7,816 nucleotides of DNA from Gammaproteobacteria bacterium (lineage in GTDB: Bacteria; Pseudomonadota; Gammaproteobacteria; Chromatiales; Chromatiaceae). This document shows positions 1-6,578 of the stretch, one piece after another (position 1 is the first letter of the stretch; every line of letters begins with the position of its first letter). Below the pieces are notes generated by a model. It saw only the letters and a list, made by a program, of their open reading frames with translations. It was not told the DNA's origin and did not search any database. The stretch is from contig JAHDCB010000076.1 in the NCBI GenBank assembly GCA_020630035.1, forward strand, positions 1 to 7,816, read 5' to 3'. Both the position numbers and the translations under genes were made by a program.

Positions 1-53
1 GTAAACCAGCTCTCACCCCCTCAAGTGGTACGAAAATACTTGACCACTACACC
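1..53. repeat. Left copy of 53-bp terminal inverted repeat (IS-like end)
   Basis: Bases 1-53 are the exact reverse complement of 7762-7814. Read inward from the window edge it runs GTAAACCAGCTC to CCACTACACC; read from the inside out it begins TGTAGTGGTC, and TG is a common first dinucleotide of IS elements. The repeat contains small dyads: AGTGGT (24-29) with ACCACT (43-48), and TCAAGT (21-26) with ACTTGA (38-43), the sort of structure a transposase binds. The last two matching bases (52-53) may be chance, so the biological edge is probably at base 51. No transposase reading frame is included. I infer an IS end whose body lies to the left of the window; the IS family is not recognised. Confidence 0.8.
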
Positions 54-129
54 ACCACATAACAGTGGTATCGCGACAGGGTGCGATTCAAACTGATGTG
101 GTGATGTGCTACCACAGGTTTCTGGCAAG
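54..129. other. Gene-free flank next to the left IS-like end
   Basis: I see no credible gene here; the open frame starting at base 65 has no ribosome binding site and no recognisable protein character. Short complementary pieces are present: CACCACAT (53-60) with ATGTGGTG (96-103), GTGGTA (65-70) with TACCAC (110-115), and ATCGC (70-74) with GCGAT (83-87). The first two pairs cross each other, so they could form alternative folds or a pseudoknot, or may simply be debris of an older repeat. Function unknown. Confidence 0.4.
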
Positions 130-215
130 CGTTATTCTGATCTGCTCTCCGAGGGTCGCCAGAATACCCGTCCATGGCCGCAGACGCACCTCGGAAAAGC
201 CCCTGACGGGTAACG
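130..215. repeat. Structured intergenic repeat, copy A
   Basis: The segment is bounded by CGTTA (130-134) and TAACG (211-215), which can pair. Inside are further complementary pairs: TATTCTG (133-139) with CAGAATA (160-166), TCCGAGG (148-154) with CCTCGGA (189-195), and ACCCGTC (166-172) with GACGGGT (205-211). These are partly exclusive, so alternative folds are possible. It shares with copy B (839-945) the same CGTTA/TAACG borders, an ATGG tetramer, and ACCTCGGA(A/G)AA (188-198 here) at nearly the same distance from it (14 versus 15 bases). I infer a diverged second copy of one dispersed element; it lies upstream of the DM13 gene and could affect its leader. Confidence 0.45.
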
Positions 216-280
216 CCGAAACGAATTTTATGTGCCCCAGCTATTACGCCACATCAATTTGAATCACACCGGAGTCTGAT

Positions 281-760
281 ATGAAGATACGCACCCTGCT
301 CTTGCTTGTCACACATGGCATCGTCGGCTTTGCTGGCTTCGCTGGCGGCATCTATACCCTGCCCATACTGACGGCACCGCCAGCCCCGGACATGGCTGAA
401 GTTAAAACCCTGTCAGCCCAGGCGACCTATACCGCCGAATTCCACAAAGACTTGCAAGACAGTGACTTCCTACACTGGGGCGAAGGTCAGGTAGCCATCG
501 GGCCAGAGAGCATCACGCTGATGGGTGAACTGGCACCGGGACCGGATTACAAACTTTATCTGTCGCCACAATTCGTCGAAACAGAAGCTGATTTCAACCG
601 CTTAAAGGCCAGCATGGTCCAGGTGGGCGACGTAAAAACCTTTCAGAACTTCGCCGTGCCACTACCTGACGACATTGATCCAGCAACCTTTAACACCGTG
701 ATTGTGTGGTGCGAATCATTCGGACAATTCATCACCTCAGCTCAATACCAGTCGTTGTGA
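281..760 (+). CDS. Membrane-anchored DM13-domain protein
   Basis: The 159-residue product has an N-terminal hydrophobic segment (about residues 5-28), then a short Pro/Ala-rich linker, then a DM13 domain (about 50-159). DM13 features seen are LHWGEGQVAIG around 64-74, a LAPGPDYKLYLSP stretch around 84-96, VGDVKTFQNF around 115-124, and the C-terminal WCESFGQFI motif (143-151) with the conserved cysteine at 144. DM13 is related to DOMON-like domains and has been suggested to bind redox cofactors, but its reaction in bacteria is not established. Orientation with the domain outside the cytoplasm is likely. The start is supported by GGAG seven bases before the ATG (CCGGAGTCTGATATG). The gene stands alone, converges with the TpsB gene, and lies between the two structured repeats. 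Family call is firm; function is not. Confidence 0.88.
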   Translation: MKIRTLLLLVTHGIVGFAGFAGGIYTLPILTAPPAPDMAEVKTLSAQATYTAEFHKDLQDSDFLHWGEGQVAIGPESITLMGELAPGPDYKLYLSPQFVETEADFNRLKASMVQVGDVKTFQNFAVPLPDDIDPATFNTVIVWCESFGQFITSAQYQSL

Positions 761-801
761 TCCGACTTCTGATCAGCGTTGTCCTCAATCTATCCATAAA
801 G

Positions 802-819
802 TAGCCACGGAAGTGGCTA
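802..819 (-). terminator. Hairpin in the convergent gap, possible weak terminator
   Basis: TAGCCAC (802-808) and GTGGCTA (813-819) form a perfect 7-bp stem around GGAA. Read on the minus strand, the stem is followed by CTTTAT, a poor but present T-rich tail, so it could help end transcripts coming from the TpsB gene. On the plus strand no T run follows. It lies 42 bases after the DM13 stop. Confidence 0.35.
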
Positions 820-838
820 TACCATCTCACTCAACGAC

Positions 839-945
839 CGTTATCCGGGGTCGGGTCTCTGATTGCGTCTGCGGCCTGGACGGCCGCAGCCGAACCCCCA
901 CGGATGGGTTGACGGCATACCTCGGAGAACCCGGCCCGGATAACG
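839..945. repeat. Structured intergenic repeat, copy B (three-way-junction fold)
   Basis: CGTTATCCGGG (839-849) is the exact reverse complement of CCCGGATAACG (935-945). Pairing continues inward, 851-859 with 925-934, allowing one wobble and bulges. Within this long stem sit two hairpins: TGCGGCC (870-876) with GGCCGCA (882-888), and GCCG+AACCC (889-897) with GGGTT+CGGC (906-916, two-base bulge). The result is a compact three-way junction of about 107 bases in the 233-base gap between the convergent DM13 and TpsB genes. It shares borders and an ACCTCGGA(A/G)AA core with copy A. It may be a dispersed palindromic element, a bidirectional terminator, or a structured RNA; the sequence alone does not decide. 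No reading frame in this gap looks like a real gene. Confidence 0.6.
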
Positions 946-993
946 TTGACACCATAAGCCCTCTGAATTCAGTTCGGCAATTAAGCACAGTTC

Positions 994-2601
994 CTAATAA
1001 GCTAGTTTCAGATTCAGACTAAAGTGCACCCCATCATCCTGCAGCGTCTGACTGGGTTGTTGCGGCCCGGTTTCCAGTGCATGACCATAGTCCAGGCGCA
1101 TATGCAACACATCCCGGTAGTGCCAGCGCAGGCCTAAGCCAACACTATGCAATGTGTCGACACTCAGAGGCGTCGCACCTTTATTATGCACATAGCCCAT
1201 ATCCATAAAGGGCGTCAATTGCCAGGCATGCCATTGGCTGTCAGGTGCAAGATCCTGTAATACATCTGCCAGGCGTAAACGCCATTCCAGTGATAACTGA
1301 ATGCCCTGATCAGCACTAATCGCGCCTTCACGATAACCCCGCACACTAGAGACACCACCGATGGAGAAACGCTGCTCGGTAAACAGTTCATCATCGCTCA
1401 GCTGAGCACTACCCCGTAACAGAAGGCTGCCCAGCGGCAATTGCCGGAACCATTCACCCTGAACCCATAAGATATGAAACTGTGAATCAGGTCCGGTGGC
1501 ATGTTCAGTCGCACCCAACAGGGACGTACCCAGGCGCAGTTCGGAGTTCAGTGCCAGCGCAGCATTCGCACTACGTTCAATCCAGGACTGAGTCAAGGCA
1601 ATCACACTGCTGGCAGTCCGTTTATCTGCCAGATTACTGGTAAAAGAGTAAGGTTGTCCCAGTAACGTCGTCGACGCAGTCTGATGTTTCAGCTTCAGAC
1701 CAACCGTAACATTACGCCCGAGTTGATGAATCAGCGGATGTTGCACACCAATAGCATAGCTGCGCCGGGCACTGACAATATCCAGTAATGAGAAGGGCGG
1801 CTCCACCACTGAAGCATCTGAACGCATATAGTCCAGCAACAATTTACTGTTACGCCAGTTCAGTGGCCAGGCGTAATTCAGTTGCAATGTATTCAGGCCC
1901 CGGGTGTTGCTATAACCCAGGCTTAATGTATCACCCCACCCGGTCAGATTGAGCGTATTGAAGTCCAGCCCATAGCGAATACCGTGCAGGGCAGCAGATC
2001 CATAATTGTCATAACGCAGGTTGATACTTTGCAACAATGCCTGTTCCAGATCGACCAGCAGCTCCGCACTGCTGCGCTGGGCACCAGGACGCACCGTCGC
2101 ATCTATGTTGGCAATCCTCGGGTCGTCTTTGATCAGTTTCAGGCGTTGCTGCAAATCCTGAATATTGAATACCACATCCGGATCTGTCACATCCGCCAAC
2201 CGTTCGGCAACATACTCAGGGCGCAAACGTCCCTCATTAGTCACCTGCAGATCCGCCAGATGACCTTCGATAACCTGTAAACGCAACACACCGTCAACGA
2301 TACGTTGTTCCGGAATCACCACGCCTGAATTAACATAACCACGCTGGATATAGTATCGGGTGAGTAGCTGGCGTAATTGTTCCAGTTCTTCACTGGTAAT
2401 CCAGCGGTTCTGATAGGGCACTGCCATCGCAATCAGTTGCCGTCTGGACACTTGTGTACTACCAACAATATCGAATTGTTTTATGTATATCCGGGCAAGT
2501 CCGGAGACCGTGTCTTCGGACGACGCTGCCTGCGCTGGTGCCATCAGTAAAGCTGCCAGCAACAGCAGCCAGTGGTGGATAGTCGTCAGCCTGTTGTTCA
2601 T
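994..2601 (-). CDS. ShlB/FhaC/HecB-type TpsB outer-membrane transporter
   Basis: The 535-residue product starts with a signal peptide (about 1-25, ending APAQA before ASSEDT). A POTRA domain follows (about 36-115, with the IYIKQFDIVGST opening and VIEGHL end typical of POTRA_2), then a second POTRA (about 116-190), then a beta-barrel (about 195-535). The barrel carries the family signature SIGGVSSVRGYREG with VRGY at 420-423, the loop-6 arginine motif of Omp85/TpsB proteins. TpsB proteins move a large TpsA exoprotein across the outer membrane. No TpsA (filamentous-haemagglutinin-like) gene is in the window. The last residue is Tyr instead of the usual Phe for barrel insertion, a tolerated change. 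AGGA lies about eight bases before the ATG. It is the last gene of the minus-strand cluster, 189 bases after the CHAT gene, with a palindromic element in between. Family call is firm, the partner unknown. Confidence 0.92.
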   Translation of the reverse strand: MNNRLTTIHHWLLLLAALLMAPAQAASSEDTVSGLARIYIKQFDIVGSTQVSRRQLIAMAVPYQNRWITSEELEQLRQLLTRYYIQRGYVNSGVVIPEQRIVDGVLRLQVIEGHLADLQVTNEGRLRPEYVAERLADVTDPDVVFNIQDLQQRLKLIKDDPRIANIDATVRPGAQRSSAELLVDLEQALLQSINLRYDNYGSAALHGIRYGLDFNTLNLTGWGDTLSLGYSNTRGLNTLQLNYAWPLNWRNSKLLLDYMRSDASVVEPPFSLLDIVSARRSYAIGVQHPLIHQLGRNVTVGLKLKHQTASTTLLGQPYSFTSNLADKRTASSVIALTQSWIERSANAALALNSELRLGTSLLGATEHATGPDSQFHILWVQGEWFRQLPLGSLLLRGSAQLSDDELFTEQRFSIGGVSSVRGYREGAISADQGIQLSLEWRLRLADVLQDLAPDSQWHAWQLTPFMDMGYVHNKGATPLSVDTLHSVGLGLRWHYRDVLHMRLDYGHALETGPQQPSQTLQDDGVHFSLNLKLAY

Positions 2602-2629
2602 ATCATTATTCCTGATGAGTTCAAATCAT

Positions 2630-2793
2630 TAGGGGGTGTTCTCAATCAGCTTCAAGGCTTGATTTTGGCCTTTTTCTGCGCTGACTGTGTTGCAATTCGT
2701 CGCAATAAAACGACTATGACTCCTCATTACGCCTTGTCAGCACAAAAAATGACTCAAAATCATTGCCACTCAGCTCATTGAGAGCATCCCCTA
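2630..2793. repeat. Palindromic MITE-like element between CHAT and TpsB genes
   Basis: The ends TAGGGGGTGTTCTCAAT (2630-2646) and ATTGAGAGCATCCCCTA (2777-2793) are inverted repeats matching at 15 of 17 positions. More paired blocks follow in order toward the centre: AGCT (2648-2651 with 2772-2775), TGATTTT/AAAATCA (2660-2666 with 2756-2762), TTTTT/AAAAA (2671-2675 with 2745-2749), and TGCGCTGAC/GTCAGCACA (2677-2685 with 2736-2744, one mismatch). This gives arms of about 56 bases around a 50-base centre with no protein-coding capacity. Its GGGG...CCCC ends are flanked by TA, which would fit a TA target duplication. One end overlaps the stop codon of the CHAT gene. I infer a non-autonomous mobile element; as RNA it would fold into a long hairpin and could reduce or end read-through into the TpsB gene. 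Confidence 0.7.
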
Positions 2794-5070
2794 GCGCCAG
2801 CTGCCAATTAACAGGAAGGGTGCCCAATAGGCCGGGTGGCGAAACCGCGCTTGTGCCATCAAGGCCTGTTGCGCCTGCTGCAATGCCTGCGCCTTGCGCA
2901 TCCCGGGTTGTCGCAGCCGACGATAAAAGTCACGAATCGTGGTCGACGTGGCTTCATCGTCAACGAACCACAAGGTCGCAATCACGCTACGTACACCAGC
3001 CTTGACGGCAACACCAGCCAGTCCCAATGCCGCACGTTCATCACCCAGTGCCGTCTGGCAGGCACTCAGCGTCAACAACTCAACCGGCTGGTCACGGAAA
3101 CGTCCGATTTTGATCAGGTCAGCCAGCCGGTTCATGTCTAACCGGCCATCATAGGTCAGCAGAAAGGTGTCCTCAGCACTCCCGCCAAATACCCCGTGGG
3201 TCGCCATGTGTACAATCGGATAACCCTTCGCCGTAATCGCAGCGGTCAGCTCATCCACTGTCATGCGCTGGTTATGCAACACCTGGTCAGTCTGGGTAAT
3301 CTCACGAATATCACTCAGCTCTGCCGGAACGTTCGGTAAGGCAGAAAATCCCTGCACCGCCTCTGACAGTCCACTCAGCAACACTTCTGTCTCATCCAAT
3401 CCCACCTGACCCGCATCTGTCATAGAAATACCTGGCACAGTGGCTATGGCGTAGCGCTCTATCAGAAATTGCTGGCCACTATGCAGGGTGGAAAAAGGGA
3501 TCAGACGCAGGGCGGCATCCGGTGCCACCACCAGCGTATCGATGTCATATTGCTGCAGTAATGCTTCTATCGGCTTAATCATCCAGTCATACAACTGACG
3601 CGCCGGGGCAAAAAAGGCGCCGGAACCACGGTCCTGCAATCCCACGCGCAGGGTGCGGGCAGTTGCATTGACGCGATCGGCAGAGGCATCTTCAACCACT
3701 TGATAATGCAGCCCATCCGGCAGAGTCACCAGCAGCATCAAACGCTCCGGTAACGGGATAGGGTACAACAACGCCGTACGCTCCGGCATCTGCTCCAATG
3801 TCTGGATGTGCGCCTGCGCTGCTGTCGCACAACGATCCTGGAAAAAATCTTCCAGCTCAGCACTCTTCAAAGACTCCATCTGGTCCCGGGCGGCCAGTAG
3901 CAAGTCTTTATCACCACCCTGACGTTTACTCGTCAACGTGATTTTTTCCAGCAGCAGACCAGCCAGTTCCAGATATACCGGCCGGATCATACGGGCAAAA
4001 AATGTGCGATCACGCCGATACCCGGTAAACAATTGGTTACGAATCGGCTGTAAAGTCGCCACCGCCTGCTGATAAAACTGGATCGCCGTGTCCAGATAAC
4101 CCTGTTCAGCCTGCAAGCGCCCCATCTGCCATAACCAGCGATACAATAATTCCGGATGCTGTCCCTGCCGAGCAAAAAAAATGGCCTTACGAGTTGCACG
4201 TAAGGCCAGCTCTATCGCATCAATGCGGGTATAAAAATCACCCTGTAACCCATAGGCCTGAGTCCGCATCCGCGCAACCTGCTGCTGTTCGGCTACCAAT
4301 ACTGCCTGCCGCAGTGCCCTTTCAATCAGCGGCCTTAAATCATCCGGCAAATGGCCAGACATGTGTTCCGGCAGGGTCGCTAAGGCCAATAACAGATTAA
4401 ATTGCTGTGCACCAGGCGAATACACCAACACTTGTTTGGCCAGCCCGGGAATAACTGCCAGTGCCGCTCCCTGCTCACCTGACATCAGTTGTGCCCGCAC
4501 CTGGTTAATCCGCAGCGTGAGCTGTAATGCCAGCACCGCATCATTCATTGGTAAGGCTGCAAGTGCATTCAGCCCTGTCTGATACAGATCCTGTGCCTCA
4601 GCAAAATGTTGTTCAGCCAACATCACATTGCTGACTTCGTTTAACACCGAGCTGATGACATAGGGGTCAGCTGTCGCCTGAGCCGCTGCCACTGCTTGCT
4701 GCAATAAGTCACCAGCCACATCAGGCTGACCGAGTGCCAGATGCACATCCATCAGCGCTATCAGTAGCCAGGGATGTTGCGGTTGGCTGTTCAGCGCGGT
4801 CTTCAGAGTCGCGACTGCTCGTGCATGCAAGCCAAGCCCCTTGTAACTTTCCGCCAACTGCATCGCAACATCCGCATACCCCGGATCAGTTGGCGAAGCC
4901 TCTGCCAACGCCGGGCTCAGAAGCTGCGCAGCTCGCCCATAATCACCTGCAGCCAGCGCCGCAGCACCCTGCGACTGCACCGGTGCCGCCATCGCTGTTG
5001 TTCCGGCAAACACGACGAATATCAACCATCCTTTGATGATTCGATGAACCCGCCTTACTTTAGTTGACAT
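2791..5070 (-). CDS. Exported TPR-CHAT domain protein (caspase-like peptidase)
   Basis: With the start chosen here the product has 759 residues. Residues 1-28 form a signal peptide (basic VRRVHRIIK, hydrophobic core, AMA/AP cleavage), so the protein should leave the cytoplasm. The N-terminal half is alpha-helical with TPR-like repeats (about 35-400, for example AAALAAGDYGRAAQLL and LDTAIQFYQQAVATL). The C-terminal part is a CHAT domain (about 470-759): APDAALRLIPFSTLH, then MATHG with His 625, then LSACQT with Cys 671, then ATLWFVDDEAT and the closing YWAPFLLIGSWR. His and Cys are the expected caspase-clan catalytic pair, so activity is likely. CHAT proteases (separase-like clan) are known in defence and regulated proteolysis, but substrates here are unknown. 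The frame is open upstream to 5151, but GGGAGG seven bases before 5070 and the signal peptide fix the start. It follows the DUF928 and TPR genes and precedes TpsB. Confidence 0.9.
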   Translation of the reverse strand: MSTKVRRVHRIIKGWLIFVVFAGTTAMAAPVQSQGAAALAAGDYGRAAQLLSPALAEASPTDPGYADVAMQLAESYKGLGLHARAVATLKTALNSQPQHPWLLIALMDVHLALGQPDVAGDLLQQAVAAAQATADPYVISSVLNEVSNVMLAEQHFAEAQDLYQTGLNALAALPMNDAVLALQLTLRINQVRAQLMSGEQGAALAVIPGLAKQVLVYSPGAQQFNLLLALATLPEHMSGHLPDDLRPLIERALRQAVLVAEQQQVARMRTQAYGLQGDFYTRIDAIELALRATRKAIFFARQGQHPELLYRWLWQMGRLQAEQGYLDTAIQFYQQAVATLQPIRNQLFTGYRRDRTFFARMIRPVYLELAGLLLEKITLTSKRQGGDKDLLLAARDQMESLKSAELEDFFQDRCATAAQAHIQTLEQMPERTALLYPIPLPERLMLLVTLPDGLHYQVVEDASADRVNATARTLRVGLQDRGSGAFFAPARQLYDWMIKPIEALLQQYDIDTLVVAPDAALRLIPFSTLHSGQQFLIERYAIATVPGISMTDAGQVGLDETEVLLSGLSEAVQGFSALPNVPAELSDIREITQTDQVLHNQRMTVDELTAAITAKGYPIVHMATHGVFGGSAEDTFLLTYDGRLDMNRLADLIKIGRFRDQPVELLTLSACQTALGDERAALGLAGVAVKAGVRSVIATLWFVDDEATSTTIRDFYRRLRQPGMRKAQALQQAQQALMAQARFRHPAYWAPFLLIGSWR

Positions 5071-5255
5071 ACCACAACCTCCCGTCCAAAAATGCGTCAG
5101 CACTCTACGAGGCTGAAAACTCTCCGCAGTTTGCTGCAGAAACAAAACCATGGGGGTTTCAAAGGGGGAGAAACGTAGCTCTCGCCCCTTCGGTCATAGG
5201 CAAGGCTGCAACCTCGCCCACGATTTAAATTTGATACAACACACCAAACTGACCA
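5071..5255 (-). promoter_or_regulatory. Structured leader between TPR and CHAT genes
   Basis: This 185-base gap separates the TPR stop from the CHAT start and holds no gene. On the minus-strand transcript two hairpins can form. The first (5199-5218) is GGCGAGG/CCUUGCC with one G-U pair, which is only continuous on the minus strand (on the plus strand it has an A-C mismatch). The second (5162-5190) pairs AAGGGG-(C bulge)-GAGA with UCUC-CCCCUU around an 8-base loop. The second is followed by UGAAACC, not a good U run, so it is a weak terminator at best. It may be an attenuator, an RNA-processing site or a promoter region for CHAT-TpsB. No known riboswitch class was recognised. Confidence 0.4.
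5078..5083 (-). promoter_or_regulatory. Shine-Dalgarno site deciding the CHAT start
   Basis: On the minus strand GGGAGG lies seven bases before the ATG at 5070. It is the best ribosome binding site in the window and places the start directly before the signal peptide. The alternative ATG at 5151 would add 27 residues ahead of the signal peptide and lacks a comparable site. Confidence 0.8.
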
Positions 5256-6578
5256 TCACCATCCACTGTGCTGTATTATTTCAGGGACTCCCTGACACAC
5301 AGGTGGGACACGAGCAGCCTCCTGTACAGTATACAAGGCCGCCATCAGTAACCGACAAGCCTTTACATCACGTGGAAACGCCGAAAGTACAGCATACAAT
5401 TTTTGTACCGCCCGGTCATATTCTTCCAGATAGATAATCCCTTCTGCCAGACTCAGGTGAAACTCAAGCTCCTGTGGCTTCAGGCGAATCGCTTCCTGAA
5501 TCTGCGTAATGCCGGCAGCATAATCCCCCAATGCAAACAAGGTAAACCCCCAGTTGTTATAGGCATCAGGGTAGAAAGGGTCTAACTGCGTCACTCGCCG
5601 AAAACGGTCAATAGCCTGTGCAAACTGCCCCAGATGATACAGTGCAATTCCCCAGTTATTCAAGGCGCCGACGTTCTCTGGTTCAGACTCCAGTATTTGC
5701 CGATATTTCTCAATTGCCTCGCGTGAACGTCCCAGTTCATCCAGAACATAGCCCTGAAACATCAGTACATTCACGTTATCCGGCTCACGCCGAAAGGCCT
5801 GATTGAAAAAACGTAATGCCTTTGCGAACTGTTGCTGTTTATACCAGGTCCAGCCTTCAATCAGATCGGCTGTTACTAAGGTCTCCTGGGTCGGGCGCAG
5901 GCCTGCCCGCAGATATAAGGCTAAATTCAGTGCATCCTGGTAACGTTTCTGACCAACATAAAAACGCCCCAGTAAAAATGGCTCCAGATGTTTCAGGACG
6001 TATTCAGCCGCCTGCATCATCAAACGACGCGGATCGCCCTTAGCATCATGCAGGACAATAGTCGGCCGCCCGGAAATACGAATTGTCAGATGAAAGCCCT
6101 GTTCATCTTCGGTCAGGCTACCGGAGATTTTCGGTGGTGTCGCGCCTACAAAGTGCGAAATCAGATTCGTAAGCTGACTCAGTGAAATCCCGGTACCCGG
6201 CATCTCCAGTTGCAATGCATCCTGCATCCCGGGGATCTGCATATAGATGGCTTCTTCGTGATAACGCACTTGCGTGCGAATCGCTTCCATCTGATCATTC
6301 AGATGCCGTACAACTTCTGCTCCGGCGTAGCCCTTTTCTTCCAGTGCCGGCGGCACACTGAATGCCTCAAATACCAAATCTTTTTCGCTGTCAATTTTGA
6401 CGGCCAGCAATACAATCCCCACCAGCAACACAACCTTTAACGGGATCAGAACAATAAAGTCACTGGCTTTCTGCACAATCAGCCGCAACCACCAAACCAC
6501 CTGACGCACAGATGTTTTCGGTTCAAGCGGGGCTACAGACTCTGACAGAGGTCTGGTATTATCCGCTGCGTTTATCAT
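5256..6578 (-). CDS. Single-pass membrane protein with TPR repeats
   Basis: The 440-residue product has a short N-terminal tail, one hydrophobic transmembrane segment (about 41-60), and a long C-terminal part that is probably periplasmic. A non-repeat region (about 65-195) contains a possible alpha/beta domain with a GFHLTIRISGRPTIVL strand stretch. Five to six TPR units follow (about 200-415), recognisable by their W/G/Y/A/P spacing: GWTWYKQQQFAKALRFFNQA, GYVLDELGRSREAIEKY, NNWGIALYHLGQFAQAI, NNWGFTLFALGDYAAGI. TPRs bind other proteins, so it may be an envelope scaffold for the CHAT protein. The ATG at 6578 is preferred: it overlaps the DUF928 gene by 20 bases in another frame, suggesting translational coupling. 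A TTG at 6602 would add eight residues but has an SD-like AGG abutting it. The specific family of the 65-195 region is not recognised. Confidence 0.85.
   Translation of the reverse strand: MINAADNTRPLSESVAPLEPKTSVRQVVWWLRLIVQKASDFIVLIPLKVVLLVGIVLLAVKIDSEKDLVFEAFSVPPALEEKGYAGAEVVRHLNDQMEAIRTQVRYHEEAIYMQIPGMQDALQLEMPGTGISLSQLTNLISHFVGATPPKISGSLTEDEQGFHLTIRISGRPTIVLHDAKGDPRRLMMQAAEYVLKHLEPFLLGRFYVGQKRYQDALNLALYLRAGLRPTQETLVTADLIEGWTWYKQQQFAKALRFFNQAFRREPDNVNVLMFQGYVLDELGRSREAIEKYRQILESEPENVGALNNWGIALYHLGQFAQAIDRFRRVTQLDPFYPDAYNNWGFTLFALGDYAAGITQIQEAIRLKPQELEFHLSLAEGIIYLEEYDRAVQKLYAVLSAFPRDVKACRLLMAALYTVQEAARVPPVCQGVPEIIQHSGW

Noticed and set aside
65..262. Small plus-strand frame left of the DM13 gene
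   Set aside because: It starts with GTG-like context without a ribosome binding site, overlaps the structured repeat, and its product has no recognisable protein features.
829..950. Possible integron attC site (ACTCAAC at 829-835, GTTGAC at 945-950, folded centre)
   Set aside because: The right box does not fit GTTRRRY, the spacing between boxes is wrong on both sides, and no integrase or cassette array is present. Copy A lacks the boxes altogether.
702..1022. Plus-strand frame across the convergent gap
   Set aside because: It overlaps the end of the DM13 gene and runs through the structured repeat and the TpsB 3' end; composition is that of non-coding sequence.
5071..5151. Longer CHAT start at 5151
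   Set aside because: It would bury the signal peptide behind 27 residues and lacks a ribosome binding site as good as GGGAGG before 5070.
5168..5190. Resemblance of AAACGTAGCTCTCGCCCC to the terminal repeat's AAACCAGCTCTCACCCC
   Set aside because: The match is short, gapped and lies within a hairpin of its own; probably chance.
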